41,656 bases of DNA from an uncultured Pseudomonadales bacterium (GCA_938017975.1 CALIKQ010000063.1:1-41656), one strand, 5' to 3'. Counted from the stretch's first letter, positions 1 to 9,314 are shown. Notes: generated by a model not told the origin, from the letters alone. Numbers and translations: made by a program.

Positions 1-707
1 TAGGACTCAAGATTGTTGCCGATTGCCACACTGCCCCCGGCATAAATATCGAGGGGTGGGCGACCTGGATCACGCTTTTTAGCCCCTTCTCGGAGCGCAT
101 TTCCCCAAACCGCGTCCGAACCCTCTGCCATAAAAAAAGCAGGCAACCAGGCATCTGCCATCTCTGCGGTCATCGCGACGCTTTTTTCTCCTAGGGTTGC
201 GAGCGCAACTGGAATTTCTTCACGGTAGGGGTGATTAATAATTTTGAGCGGAATACCAAGTCCCGTGCCTTGATCCTTGGGTAGCGGGATCTGATATTTC
301 TTACCGACGTGATTTAATTTTTCATCTCGGAGCCAGACTTTACGGCAGATTTCGATGATTTCTCGAAGGCGCGTAACCGGCGCATCGTACGGAATGCCAT
401 GGAACCCCTCTATCACTTGCGGTCCGGAGGCGCCTAAACCCAGCATAAACCGACCGCTTGAGAGCTCATCCAGGCCTGCGGCTGTCATGGCCATCAAAGA
501 GGGTGAGCGACTATAAATATTCAGGATTCCGCTTGCAATCGTAATTCGGTCGGTTTTTGCTGCCAAATATCCCATGGCGCTGACCGCATCGAAAGAATAA
601 GCCTCAGGGACCCAAACTACATCGAGGCCCGCTTTCTCGAGCTCAACAATTTCCCGGCTAGCGCCCCCGAATCCATGCGCATAGCTCATGAGTGTTGATA
701 TTTTCAT
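1..707 (-). CDS. LLM-class flavin-dependent oxidoreductase, 3' end cut by window edge
   Basis: My own translation of the minus strand from the ATG at 707-705 runs open to base 1, giving about 235 residues without a stop. It begins MKISTLMSYAHGFGGASREI and continues with features typical of the bacterial luciferase-like (LLM, F420- or FMN-dependent) family: an early VVWVPEAYSFDAVSAMGYLA segment, then ITIASGILNIYSRSPSLMAM, then SGRFMLGLGASGPQVIEG. The family usually runs to 320-350 residues, so roughly the last third is missing. Its ATG overlaps the stop codon of the upstream MATE gene (ATGA, 704-707), so the two are probably translationally coupled. Whether the cofactor is F420 or FMN cannot be told from sequence. 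Substrate unknown. Confidence 0.85.
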   Translation of the reverse strand, partial: MKISTLMSYAHGFGGASREIVELEKAGLDVVWVPEAYSFDAVSAMGYLAAKTDRITIASGILNIYSRSPSLMAMTAAGLDELSSGRFMLGLGASGPQVIEGFHGIPYDAPVTRLREIIEICRKVWLRDEKLNHVGKKYQIPLPKDQGTGLGIPLKIINHPYREEIPVALATLGEKSVAMTAEMADAWLPAFFMAEGSDAVWGNALREGAKKRDPGRPPLDIYAGGSVAIGNNLES

Positions 708-2038
708 TTCAAAGGCTCCTTAGTGACGTTATCGTCAAACCAATATAAGCGAGGGTAGTAGTAACCCAAGGTAACCGCACGCGCGACATAGTAAATCATG
801 AGCGAAAGCCAAAGGCCATGGTTTAAGAGTTCAGAGGTAAGAAACCACGCCACTAAATAGATACCCAACGAAACAATCATGGCTTGCCGCATCTCTCTGG
901 TTCTTGTGGTCCCGATAAAGAGTCCGTCGAGAATGTAAGCGGGAAATGAGATCAGCGGTGTCATGAACATCCAAAGGCTATAGCGATTAGCGGTCTCGAG
1001 TACACTGTCTTGAGTAGTGAGCAAAGAGAAGCCCCAATCTGCGGTTATAAAGAATGTCAGGCTCATAAGAAGCGCGATCGCGCCTCCGGTGATAAACGCG
1101 GCGTGAACGGTTGCTCTCAATGCCTTGAGATTCCTAGCCCCTTTTGCCTCTCCGACCATAGATTCACCAGCAATTGCAAAACCGTCGATAAAAAATGCGG
1201 AAAAAGTGACGAACTGCATGAGAATGAGATTCGCTGCAAGACTCATATCGCCGAGCCGAGCTCCCTGATCTGTAAACCAAGCAAAAGCTGATATTAAGCA
1301 AAAGGTTCGGATCATAATGTCTCTGTTGACCCGAAAGAACACACCCATCGCCTCAAGATGGAGTAATTGATCGATGTCGAGTTTAAATCCTCGCCACTGA
1401 AATTGCGTGATTAGAAGATAAACCGCAACCGTGAGCGTGACGCCTTCGGCGACAAGCGTGGCTGCAGCAACGCCGGCTACCGCCCAGTCAAGGACGAGCA
1501 CAAAAATTAGATCCAGCAAGATGTTGCTCAGGTTGAGGATGACTTGCAGAAGCAAAACCAGCGAAGTGCGCTGCTGGCCTAACAGAAACCCAGTGATGCC
1601 AAGAATGGCCAAGTGAAGGGGTGCGCCCCAAATACGGATATCATAATAAGTGAGCGTGGCCTCCTTAACCGCTGCACTCGCGCCGCTGAGCCCAAAGATC
1701 ACATGTGCAAGAGGTGCTTGTAGCGCGCAAATTAAGATGCCCAAACCTGATCCTAATAAGACCGCTCTGATCAGCAGCCATTGGGTTTCCTTCGGCTCTC
1801 CTCTGCCTTTGGCTTGGGCAACCATTGCTGTTGTCCCCATTCTGAGAAAACCAAAAATCCAGAACAGAAGACTGAAAACCATGCTTGCTAGTGCGAGCGC
1901 GCCCAATAGGTGAGTTTGGCCCAGTTGGCCAATGACGGCGGTGTCGACGAATCCAAGAATTGGTGCTGCAAGATTCGCCAGGATGATCGGACCTGCCAGC
2001 TTGCTCATCTGACGGACATGATCGAATCTCGCAATCAT
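704..2038 (-). CDS. MATE family efflux transporter (DinF-like)
   Basis: A 444-residue polytopic membrane protein. The N-terminus (GPIILANLAAPILGFVDTAVIGQLG) and the repeated 12-helix pattern are those of MATE exporters of the DinF branch, which use a proton or sodium gradient to expel organic cations or other toxic compounds. Length matches the family (about 440-460). Its ATG overlaps the stop of a small upstream gene (ATGA at 2035-2038) and its own stop overlaps the start of the LLM oxidoreductase, so the three genes form one compact minus-strand unit. No substrate can be assigned. The family call is secure; the DinF subgroup is my impression from the N-terminal motif. Confidence 0.9.
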   Translation of the reverse strand: MIARFDHVRQMSKLAGPIILANLAAPILGFVDTAVIGQLGQTHLLGALALASMVFSLLFWIFGFLRMGTTAMVAQAKGRGEPKETQWLLIRAVLLGSGLGILICALQAPLAHVIFGLSGASAAVKEATLTYYDIRIWGAPLHLAILGITGFLLGQQRTSLVLLLQVILNLSNILLDLIFVLVLDWAVAGVAAATLVAEGVTLTVAVYLLITQFQWRGFKLDIDQLLHLEAMGVFFRVNRDIMIRTFCLISAFAWFTDQGARLGDMSLAANLILMQFVTFSAFFIDGFAIAGESMVGEAKGARNLKALRATVHAAFITGGAIALLMSLTFFITADWGFSLLTTQDSVLETANRYSLWMFMTPLISFPAYILDGLFIGTTRTREMRQAMIVSLGIYLVAWFLTSELLNHGLWLSLMIYYVARAVTLGYYYPRLYWFDDNVTKEPLK

Positions 2039-2283
2039 GGACGCGCCGGAAAGATTAGTGGCGCCTTCTGATCTCGGGCCAAGTTTTGTAAGTTCGTAAA
2101 GAGGGCCTCGGCCCCTGACGGATAATCAGGCGACTGCTCCATGATTTGAGCCTGATGTCTTGCCTGCAGTCGGGAAGATGTCCAGCCTTTAGGTGGCAAC
2201 GCGAGCATCCAAAACTGACCTGCTCGGGGGTGTTCTTGATCAATTGCTGGCATGATGGCTCTGGCGATGATGGTTCCTATCAA
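2035..2283 (-). CDS. small hypothetical protein upstream of MATE gene
   Basis: An 82-residue ORF with a TTG start at 2283, or a later ATG at residue 11 (MPAIDQEHPRAGQFWM). I do not recognise the family. The protein is soluble-looking, proline- and glutamine-rich, without signal peptide or membrane segment. The main argument that it is real is position: its TGA overlaps the MATE start codon in an ATGA arrangement, the same arrangement that links the MATE and LLM genes. No convincing Shine-Dalgarno sequence precedes either start, which keeps confidence moderate. Confidence 0.45.
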   Translation of the reverse strand: MIGTIIARAIMPAIDQEHPRAGQFWMLALPPKGWTSSRLQARHQAQIMEQSPDYPSGAEALFTNLQNLARDQKAPLIFPARP

Positions 2284-2508
2284 TTGTTTGTCTCTGGGCG
2301 CTAGGTGTTAATCGATGCTGTCACCAAACTGGGGCGCCGAATGCTCGATTGAACGGCCCGCTGATCTGTAGTCATAAACCATCGCTTTTAGCGCGGCGCG
2401 ACTCGACCCTCGTTCTTCAGTCGTACTGTGATCTCTGTATCATGAAGGATTGTATAGGTCGCGGTCTATGTTAATTCAGAGCGGCACGAGTGTATAAGGG
2501 AGGCATGA

Positions 2509-3570
2509 ATGCAGGCGAAATATTTGATTGGGACCTACACGGATGACACCGAATCTCAGGGTGTGTATGCATTACACTTGGATGCAAATGGTTGCCCTCA
2601 TGTTGATCCAGAGCCTGCTGTAGCGATACGAAACCCTTCTTTTCTCGTGCAGCACCCTTTTCTCGATGTGGTTTATGCGGTCAGTGAAGTCGGGCAGCCG
2701 GTTGGCGGTGAGGTTGTAGTTTTGTGCAAAGGCGCCGCAAATGGATTTGAAGTCGTCCAAGTTCTGCCTTCCGGAGGGCTGGACCCTTGCCATCTAGCGG
2801 TTTCAGCGGATGGTCGCTGGCTCTTGGTGAGCCACTATTCGAGTGGGACCGTTGGCTTGTTTATGCTTGGTCAAGATGGTCAGTTGACCTCAGCAGGTCT
2901 CTGCGTTGACCATGGCGAGCGTTGGGAGGATCGTTTCGGTAAGTCTGAGCACCATCCAAGACAAGGCGCATCCCACGTGCACAGCACGCAGTTTGTTGAC
3001 GATCAACAGTTTTTGGTCTGCGATCTGGGTACGGATGAGGTGGTGTTGTACGATCTGGTCACATCTGGTCAAGCAGAAGTGGAGGCCCGCCATGTCTGGC
3101 GACTACCCCCTGGCTCAGGGCCTAGACACGCCGCTTTGACGACTGATCCGTTGCGAATCTATGTGGCCTGTGAACTAAGCAATCGGGTAGCGCTCCTGGG
3201 TCTGAACTCCGAAGAAGTGCCCATAATCTATGACGAACAAAGTTGCCTCCCCGAACAATCTTCGTTTAGCGAGGCGTCAGAAATCCGATTCGATGCCCAT
3301 CATCAGCTCTGGGTTGGAAACCGTGGGAACGACAGTCTTGCACGATTTGCCCCGATTTCGGATGCTTTAGGTAATCTCCAACTCTTTGACGGTTGTGGTC
3401 GCTATCCGCGTCATTTTTGGATGAATGATCAATATCTATTAGTCGCGTCGAGAGATGATAATTGCGTGACGGTTGCGTCTATTTCCACCGATGGTCAGCC
3501 GAATCTTAAAAGCGCGTTGCGCGCTAGCATCCCCGCGCCGGTCTTCGTGTTGCCGGTGATTGCCAGGTGA
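2509..3570 (+). CDS. lactonase-family beta-propeller protein (6-phosphogluconolactonase-like)
   Basis: A 353-residue protein of the YbhE/Pgl lactonase family (seven-bladed propeller, PF10282 type). It starts MQAKYLIGTYTDDTESQGVY and contains the family's NPSFLVQHPFLDVVYAVSE, DPCHLAVSADGRWLLVSHY and GSGPRHAAL segments at expected spacings. Members hydrolyse 6-phosphogluconolactone or related sugar lactones in the cytoplasm. Length is typical (330-390). A good ribosome site (ggagg) lies five bases before the ATG. It ends only seven bases from the stop of the convergent ABC gene, so there is no room for an ordinary terminator between them. No other pentose-phosphate gene is nearby, so a different lactone substrate is possible. 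Confidence 0.85.
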   Translation: MQAKYLIGTYTDDTESQGVYALHLDANGCPHVDPEPAVAIRNPSFLVQHPFLDVVYAVSEVGQPVGGEVVVLCKGAANGFEVVQVLPSGGLDPCHLAVSADGRWLLVSHYSSGTVGLFMLGQDGQLTSAGLCVDHGERWEDRFGKSEHHPRQGASHVHSTQFVDDQQFLVCDLGTDEVVLYDLVTSGQAEVEARHVWRLPPGSGPRHAALTTDPLRIYVACELSNRVALLGLNSEEVPIIYDEQSCLPEQSSFSEASEIRFDAHHQLWVGNRGNDSLARFAPISDALGNLQLFDGCGRYPRHFWMNDQYLLVASRDDNCVTVASISTDGQPNLKSALRASIPAPVFVLPVIAR

Positions 3571-3577
3571 CGCTCTA

Positions 3578-5446
3578 CTATTGAATTGACCTAAGGTCTT
3601 GGAATTGAAGTTGAGTCAGCGTGAAGTAGATTCCGCCCAATGCCATGAGTTCGCCGTGGGTACCAACTTCTCGAATTTTTCCGTGTTTGAGCACAACAAT
3701 GCGATCTGCTTCCTGGATGGTTTGGAGCCGGTGCGCAATTAAAATCGACGTGCGATCCTGAGTCAGGGTCGCAAGCGCAGACTGGATTTCTTGCTCAGTT
3801 TCGGTGTCGATACTCGCAGTGGCCTCGTCCAGGATGAGGATCTCCGGATTTCTTGCTAAGACTCGCGCAAAGGCAAGGAGTTGGCGTTGACCTTGAGAGA
3901 GGTTTTGACCCCGTTCATTGAGAGGGGTGTCAAAGCCTTGCGGAAGGGACAAGATAAATGTTTCTGCATTGACCCACCGGGCCGCCTCGATCGCGGCGGA
4001 TCTTGAAATCTCGGGATTTCCTAGACGAATATTTTCTAACACAGTGCCTTCAAAAATGTGAAAATCCTGCATCACGACCCCAACCCGCCGTCTGACGTCG
4101 GTTGATGGAATTGTGTTGAGGTCGATGCCGTCAATGAAAATACTGTCGTCCGAAAAATCATAAGCACGGGCTAATAGCCGAATGATGGTACTCTTGCCGG
4201 ATCCCGTCGGTCCAACAATGGCAATTTTTTCCCCAGCCCGAATCGTAAGGTTGATATCTTCCAACACCGGCAGTCCTGGTTCATAACCGAACGTCAGATT
4301 TCGAAACGTGATTTCACCGGATAGTCTTTGGGGTAAAACGGCCGGCGCCTGGGGCTCCTTAAGTTGCTCGTCCCAATCGAGCGCTTGAAAGATGCGTTCA
4401 GCACTCGCCATGGCTCGAAAAATGGTGTTGTACTGTTGACCCAGTACGCGAATAGGGCGAATAAACATATCCACAAATTGTGTGAATAGAATCAGACTGC
4501 CTAGCGAAATTGTTTGCTGGACCACCTCTCCGCCGCCTACCCACAAAATTGCCGCCAGCGCCATGTTGACCATGTTGTCCATAAACGCGCCATAGCTGGT
4601 TTCAAGCTTGACCGCTTTGATCTCTTGACGTTGATTTTCTTGATTAACATTCTTGTAGAGTGCGAAGTTGAGAGATTCTCTGTTGCTCAGCTGGACAACT
4701 TGTATTCCGCTTAGGTTCTCTTGGAGATTTTGATTGAGTTGAGAAACGCTGTTTCTGATCTCACGGTAAATTTTGCGAGTAGCCATTCTGAAAATGTAGG
4801 TGAGCCCAGCAAAAACCGGTAGGGCGGTTAGCAGATACAGCGTGAGTTCCACATCGATGGCGAGCATTAATCCAAGCGCTATAAAAAACGGTACAAATTC
4901 TCCGACCAACATGCCAACGCCCATGAGCATTTCGAACAGCGCTTGGACGTCATTGGTGACACGGGTCATGATTCTCCCGACGGCGACCTTGTCAAAGAAA
5001 GTGCTGGGGCGGTATTCGATGTGATGAAAGAGATCCTGACGCAAATCGCGAAGTGCATACATGACGGTCTTTGCAAGGGTGACGCGATGCAGGTGATAAG
5101 CACTGTGACAAACAATGGTCAGAACGCCGTAGAGCAAGCAGGCAATGATCAATGGGGAGCGTTCAGAGATCTCTGACAAGCTTTGCGTCAGCGCAATCAG
5201 TCCCAGGTCTGGTAGCGTAGAATTGGGGTGCTCAATGAGAATTCCGTCAATGACAACGCGAGCGATAATCACCGGCAGCAAAATCGCTAGGAATGATGCG
5301 ATCAAGACCAAAGCGAGTGACACAGTGGCTAAACCTCGGTGTGGTTTGGCCCATGTCAGAATGCGTCCTAAATCGGCAAAGCTCATGGCTTTGCCCGGCA
5401 GGTCGGCGTCGAATATTGCGTGATCGCGGCGCTGAGAAGTGGTCAT
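3578..5446 (-). CDS. mdlB: ABC exporter half-transporter, MdlB-like (canonical ATPase subunit)
   Basis: A 622-residue fused membrane/ATPase half-transporter. Six hydrophobic segments fill about residues 35-330. The nucleotide-binding domain follows, with Walker A GPTGSGKST near 410, the signature LSQGQRQ, and Walker B ILILDEATASID near 535 carrying the catalytic glutamate. Together with the overlapping upstream gene (ATGA, 5443-5446) it would form a heterodimeric type IV exporter like E. coli MdlA/MdlB. Its signature is LSQGQ rather than LSGGQ, which matches the MdlB pattern, where the degenerate signature faces the partner's degenerate Walker B. Substrate unknown; lipids, peptides and drugs are all exported by relatives. 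No C39 peptidase domain is present. Confidence 0.88.
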   Translation of the reverse strand: MTTSQRRDHAIFDADLPGKAMSFADLGRILTWAKPHRGLATVSLALVLIASFLAILLPVIIARVVIDGILIEHPNSTLPDLGLIALTQSLSEISERSPLIIACLLYGVLTIVCHSAYHLHRVTLAKTVMYALRDLRQDLFHHIEYRPSTFFDKVAVGRIMTRVTNDVQALFEMLMGVGMLVGEFVPFFIALGLMLAIDVELTLYLLTALPVFAGLTYIFRMATRKIYREIRNSVSQLNQNLQENLSGIQVVQLSNRESLNFALYKNVNQENQRQEIKAVKLETSYGAFMDNMVNMALAAILWVGGGEVVQQTISLGSLILFTQFVDMFIRPIRVLGQQYNTIFRAMASAERIFQALDWDEQLKEPQAPAVLPQRLSGEITFRNLTFGYEPGLPVLEDINLTIRAGEKIAIVGPTGSGKSTIIRLLARAYDFSDDSIFIDGIDLNTIPSTDVRRRVGVVMQDFHIFEGTVLENIRLGNPEISRSAAIEAARWVNAETFILSLPQGFDTPLNERGQNLSQGQRQLLAFARVLARNPEILILDEATASIDTETEQEIQSALATLTQDRTSILIAHRLQTIQEADRIVVLKHGKIREVGTHGELMALGGIYFTLTQLQFQDLRSIQ

Positions 5447-7212
5447 AAAGCGGAGACCTTATCAAAACGCTGTTTGCGCTCGAGGTCGCTATAAAAACCA
5501 TTCGCAGCAAGGAGGGTGTCATGGCTTCCAGTCTCGATGATACTTCCCTCGTCAAGCACAATAATTTGATCGGCATGTCGCGCGGTCGAAACTCTATTCG
5601 AAACGATAAGGGTCGTTAATCCTTGTCTTAAATTTTTAAGGCCTGAGAGAATGTGTTCTTCAGTTTCGGTATCGACCGCAGAAAAACAGTCGTCCAAAAC
5701 TAGCAAAGGACTCATCCGTATAATACCGCGTGCCAGTGCAGCCCTTTGTTTTTGTCCGCCTGAAAGGGTGACACCCCGCTCACCGAGAATCGTTGCGATT
5801 CCCTCAGGGAAAGATTCAATGGTACCAGTCAATGCGGCAATCTCCGCAGAACGCATAATATCTTCGGTAGTTCGCGCCGGATCATCATAGGCAATGTTGT
5901 CGCCTAGGCTATCTGCAAACAGAAATGGATCTTGCAGAACAAGGCAAACGTTTTGACGAAGATAAGCCAAAGGGAAGGACTGAATAGGACGGCCATCGAG
6001 AAGAATTTCACCCTCACTCGGATCAAGTAATCGCACAAAAAGTCGCAATAAAGTGGACTTTCCTGAGCCAACTCTGCCTATGATGGCTAGGGTTTCGCCA
6101 GCATCAACATTAAAGGAAACCGCCGAAAGGGCGTCTTTGTTTTTGTTTTGATAGCGATAACTGAGGTCGCGCACCTGTATCCGCCCGGTTAACTCAGGAT
6201 GATCGGATTCTGTGGTATCTGAGATTTCAGGAGGGTGGTCTAAAATCTCAAAGACTCGAGCAGTCCCAGAAATTCCGCGTTGCCATTGCGTGACAATCGA
6301 GCCGGCCTCCCTTATTGGCCATAGCAGCAGTGCCAGATATGAAAAGAAAGCTGTGAATGTGCCCAGAGTGATCTGATCTGTCGCGTACAGATGAGAACCG
6401 TAGCCGATGATGATGAGTGTGGAGACCGCTGCAATGACGGGCATAATCGCGCCAATTGCTGAACTGTCACTAAAAAGCGCAATGTTGTCATCTGCGAACC
6501 TTTGATTCGCTTCTCTAAAGCGGTTTAATTCATAAGGCTCCTGCGACATGGCTTGTACTGTTCTGATTCCATTGAGGTTTTGTTGAACAAACGTTGACAA
6601 TTCTGCGAAACCCTCTTGAGTTTTCTGTGACTTTAAAAAAATCCGTTTTGCATAATAATGTGCAAAAAAGGTGATGAGTGGCGCCGGTATTAGGACTGCC
6701 AGCGTCAGTTGCCAAGACAAATTCAGCATGAACACCAGACCCACAACTGCTGTAAACACGAGGACCATCGTGGTTCTTGAAGTCCCTGCAATCAGCTCCC
6801 GAACGCGGGTGATGTCGTTGATGGCTCGTGCCATGAGGTCGCCAATTGGGTAGCCGCTGTAGAAGATCGGTCCTTGATGCTGTAAATGATTAAACAGCTG
6901 GTTTCGAAGCTCAAACGCGGCATAGACCCCGACTCTTCGGATGAGGATTCGGCTGATAATCGTCACAATGATTTGTGCGGTAACGCAGCCTGCGATCCCG
7001 AGGGCAATCGGACCTAGCTTGGCAGAAAAGTCGATAGCGACCTTACTGTCAGCTTGTGTTGCGGCAAGGTAGTCAATGCCTTCCTTGAGGAGATAAGGGA
7101 TATAGGCTTCAAAAAGCCTTGCCGCTAGAAGACCTAGCATACCGCCCCAAAAAGCGAGGGCGTGGGTTTGGACTAAAGGCGCCAATCGGCGCAGTGTTAT
7201 CAGTACGTTCAT
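5443..7212 (-). CDS. mdlA: ABC exporter half-transporter, MdlA-like (degenerate Walker B subunit)
   Basis: Partner of the downstream MdlB-like gene. I place the start at the ATG 7212-7210 (MNVLITLRRLAPLVQ), which gives 589 residues, close to the usual 590; the open frame extends upstream to a GTG at 7287 but that extension is not family-like. Six membrane segments precede the ATPase domain: Walker A GRVGSGKST near 380, signature LSGGQKQ, and Walker B LLVLDDCFSAVD near 500. The residue after the Walker B aspartate is aspartate instead of the catalytic glutamate, as in E. coli MdlA and other heterodimeric exporters with one degenerate ATP site. The N-terminus lacks any peptidase domain, so it is not an obvious exporter for the double-glycine peptide encoded at 25960. 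Confidence 0.88.
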   Translation of the reverse strand: MNVLITLRRLAPLVQTHALAFWGGMLGLLAARLFEAYIPYLLKEGIDYLAATQADSKVAIDFSAKLGPIALGIAGCVTAQIIVTIISRILIRRVGVYAAFELRNQLFNHLQHQGPIFYSGYPIGDLMARAINDITRVRELIAGTSRTTMVLVFTAVVGLVFMLNLSWQLTLAVLIPAPLITFFAHYYAKRIFLKSQKTQEGFAELSTFVQQNLNGIRTVQAMSQEPYELNRFREANQRFADDNIALFSDSSAIGAIMPVIAAVSTLIIIGYGSHLYATDQITLGTFTAFFSYLALLLWPIREAGSIVTQWQRGISGTARVFEILDHPPEISDTTESDHPELTGRIQVRDLSYRYQNKNKDALSAVSFNVDAGETLAIIGRVGSGKSTLLRLFVRLLDPSEGEILLDGRPIQSFPLAYLRQNVCLVLQDPFLFADSLGDNIAYDDPARTTEDIMRSAEIAALTGTIESFPEGIATILGERGVTLSGGQKQRAALARGIIRMSPLLVLDDCFSAVDTETEEHILSGLKNLRQGLTTLIVSNRVSTARHADQIIVLDEGSIIETGSHDTLLAANGFYSDLERKQRFDKVSAL

Positions 7213-7444
7213 GAGACGAGACGCGTGCAGATGATGCTTGATGTGCGAGGGCCGATAGTAGCGAATTGAGTTAGGATTCGGAAGCACCCCACTTTTTGGC
7301 AGGGTTAGATTACAAGCCTAAGGCCTTGTTCGGTCTAAAACAGAGCTGGGTGATTATCTTTGGTTGGACGCGTTCGCTTTGAGTCTAATTGTTTTATGGC
7401 CCTGAAAGGGTGGGTGTAAGAAAGATGGTCTGGAGTTTGAGATG

Positions 7445-7473
7445 TTGACGAGAGGGTTCTTGAGGTTTTCAAT
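7445..7473 (+). promoter_or_regulatory. candidate sigma-70 promoter for the acyl-CoA dehydrogenase
   Basis: TTGACG (7445-7450), a 17-base spacer, then TTCAAT (7468-7473), 62 bases before the chosen start. The -35 matches five of six consensus bases and the -10 four of six. It lies in the divergent gap between the ABC pair and the dehydrogenase. Pattern match only. Confidence 0.3.
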
Positions 7474-7524
7474 TGGAGATTCGGTCTTAATCTAATCATT
7501 GATGCGGAATGCTAACCGCGGTCT

Positions 7525-7529
7525 AGGAG
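7525..7529 (+). promoter_or_regulatory. ribosome binding site that fixes the dehydrogenase start
   Basis: AGGAG followed by a five-base spacer to the ATG at 7535. The upstream in-frame ATG at 7502 has no such site, so translation most likely starts at 7535. Confidence 0.7.
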
Positions 7530-7534
7530 TCGTC

Positions 7535-8710
7535 ATGCGTTATCAGCTGAATGCTGAAGAACTAAAGTTTGAGGCAGAAGTTGAGGCTTTTATTAAGGCA
7601 GAGCTTGACCCTGAGATTCAGCGTCGGGTTGCGCGCTCCTTAGAAGTGGCACCGGCAATGCGGAATGAATGGACTCGAAAATTAAATCGAGTCGGCTGGG
7701 TTGCGCCGAATTGGCCAGAAGAGCATGGCGGCACTGGTTGGTCGATGCGACGTCGCCATCAGTTCGAAGTATTGATGCGAAAACATCATGCGCCTGAAAC
7801 ACAAGGATTCGGTTTTAATATGGTGGGGCCCGCGATCATCAAATACGGTTCCGATTCCCAGAAATCATATTACCTACCCAAAATTCGTAATGCAGAGATG
7901 CAGTGGTGTCAGGGTTACTCTGAACCAGGTGCGGGTTCAGACCTGGCCGGCATTTCAACGCGTGCTGAGATTCGGGGAGACCACTATTGCATCAATGGTT
8001 CCAAAATTTGGACATCCGGCGCCGAACATGCGGACCATATCTTTTTGCTGGTTCGCACTGACCCAGATGCGAAGAAACAATTAGGAATCTCTTTCTTATT
8101 GCTTCGAATGGATGCGCCAGGAATAAAAGTCGAGCCATTGCTAGCATTCAACGGCAAGCGATTGTGGAATCAAGTGTTTTTTGATGATGTGATGGTGCCA
8201 CGCGAGGATCGTTTAGGGGACGAGAATGCAGGCTGGACCGTTGCAAAGAACTTACTGGGCAATGAACGCCTTATGGTGTCACGGGTGGCTGAGAACAAGC
8301 GCGTTTTTGGCCGGGTTCAGGGGCTGCTTGATGAATTGGGGTTGGTGGCTGAAGATGATTTTAAGAAGCGATTGAATGCGATTGAAATTCGATTAAAGTC
8401 GCTTGAGTCGATGGCTCTGAGGCTTTTGTCGAAATTCGATCAAGGGGGGCACGTGGGCGCTGAGCCGTCGATGCTGAAGCTTCAGGGTAGCCAGCTGATC
8501 CAAGCTCAAGATCAACTGTTGCTGGAGATCGCGCAGTATTATGGTCTCCCTGCTGACAGCGTGCTGCGGGGTCAATCGAACGACCCCATCGGGCCGCCCG
8601 AAACAGAAATGATTGCCAGCGCACTTTTTCACCACCGCGGTTATACGATCGCAGGCGGTGCCAGTGAGATTCAGAAAAACATCATCGCGCAGCACGTTCT
8701 TGGTCTCTAG
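7535..8710 (+). CDS. acyl-CoA dehydrogenase family protein
   Basis: A 391-residue flavoprotein (start MRYQLNAEELKFEAEVEAF, chosen by the AGGAG site at 7525). The flavin/substrate region QWCQGYSEPGAGSDLAG and the KIWTSGA and C-terminal IAGGASEIQKNIIA motifs are those of acyl-CoA dehydrogenases. It most resembles the large-subunit class of two-component dehydrogenases such as pimeloyl-CoA dehydrogenase. The position of the usual catalytic glutamate of medium-chain enzymes (the E of the YEGT motif) is occupied by glycine here, so the base must lie elsewhere or in a partner. It would introduce an alpha-beta double bond into an acyl-CoA, passing electrons to ETF. It stands alone, divergent from the ABC exporter pair. 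Substrate unknown. Confidence 0.9.
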   Translation: MRYQLNAEELKFEAEVEAFIKAELDPEIQRRVARSLEVAPAMRNEWTRKLNRVGWVAPNWPEEHGGTGWSMRRRHQFEVLMRKHHAPETQGFGFNMVGPAIIKYGSDSQKSYYLPKIRNAEMQWCQGYSEPGAGSDLAGISTRAEIRGDHYCINGSKIWTSGAEHADHIFLLVRTDPDAKKQLGISFLLLRMDAPGIKVEPLLAFNGKRLWNQVFFDDVMVPREDRLGDENAGWTVAKNLLGNERLMVSRVAENKRVFGRVQGLLDELGLVAEDDFKKRLNAIEIRLKSLESMALRLLSKFDQGGHVGAEPSMLKLQGSQLIQAQDQLLLEIAQYYGLPADSVLRGQSNDPIGPPETEMIASALFHHRGYTIAGGASEIQKNIIAQHVLGL

Positions 8711-8870
8711 AGACAGAGCGGAACTTTTTTAGATGACTCTGCGGAATCGACTGCGCAGATGTGAAAATTTTGCCGATGCTACGTGGGCTCAACTTGGTGT
8801 GCGATCTGCGCTCTCGGCAGCAGAGACCGCTGCTTGATAAAATCCGAACCAGGTTTGTCTGCCCTGAGTG

Positions 8871-9314
8871 TTAGGGTTCATCCTTTTTAGTCAGTACTTC
8901 GGTAGAGTACTCCCCTTCAATAATTCTCCCTGATGCTGTTTCGCGCTCGAACGGCTCAGTTGCAGAGCCATGCTTTTGCCCCATATTCGTTCCGGAATGG
9001 CCCGTACGCTTGAAAAAACCAAGAACAATGATCATCGCCACAACGTCAGATAGGAGTCCTGGCAAACACAACAGCAGACCGCTTAAGATGCCCTTGAGTG
9101 GATTGAAAATTTCAGAGATGGAATGTGTTCCCATACGTTGCAACGCGCCGAAGCTGGACTGAATAGACTGGCCAGATCGTTTAATTAAGCCAAGGCCTAA
9201 CCCGAAGGTTGCGACAATTTCTACGAGCATCCACATTGGACCAATCCCTTCCGCAATCAGTAGCAATCCAAGGAGTTCCAGTAGTGGGAGGCCAATTACC
9301 AGTATTTTTAGCAT
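8871..9314 (-). CDS. fxsA: FxsA family inner-membrane protein
   Basis: A 147-residue membrane protein with FxsA hallmarks: N-terminal hydrophobic helix pair (MLKILVIGLPLLELLGLLL, then MWMLVEIVATFGLGLGLI), a third and fourth hydrophobic stretch (ILSGLLLCLPGLLSDVVAM), and the cytoplasmic tail motif GRIIEGEY. In E. coli FxsA overproduction relieves phage T7 exclusion by the F plasmid; its normal function is unknown. Length is typical (140-160). It is a single gene, convergent with the dehydrogenase to its left and divergent from the hydrolase operon to its right. Confidence 0.88.
   Translation of the reverse strand: MLKILVIGLPLLELLGLLLIAEGIGPMWMLVEIVATFGLGLGLIKRSGQSIQSSFGALQRMGTHSISEIFNPLKGILSGLLLCLPGLLSDVVAMIIVLGFFKRTGHSGTNMGQKHGSATEPFERETASGRIIEGEYSTEVLTKKDEP

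Noticed and set aside
3578-7212. ABC pair considered as the exporter for the double-glycine peptide
   Set aside because: Neither subunit has an N-terminal C39 peptidase domain, both fit MdlA/MdlB, and they lie about 19 kb away.
8703-8730. Palindrome gtctctagagac over the dehydrogenase stop followed by a T run
   Set aside because: The palindrome has no loop and the alternative stem has only four pairs, too weak to call a terminator.
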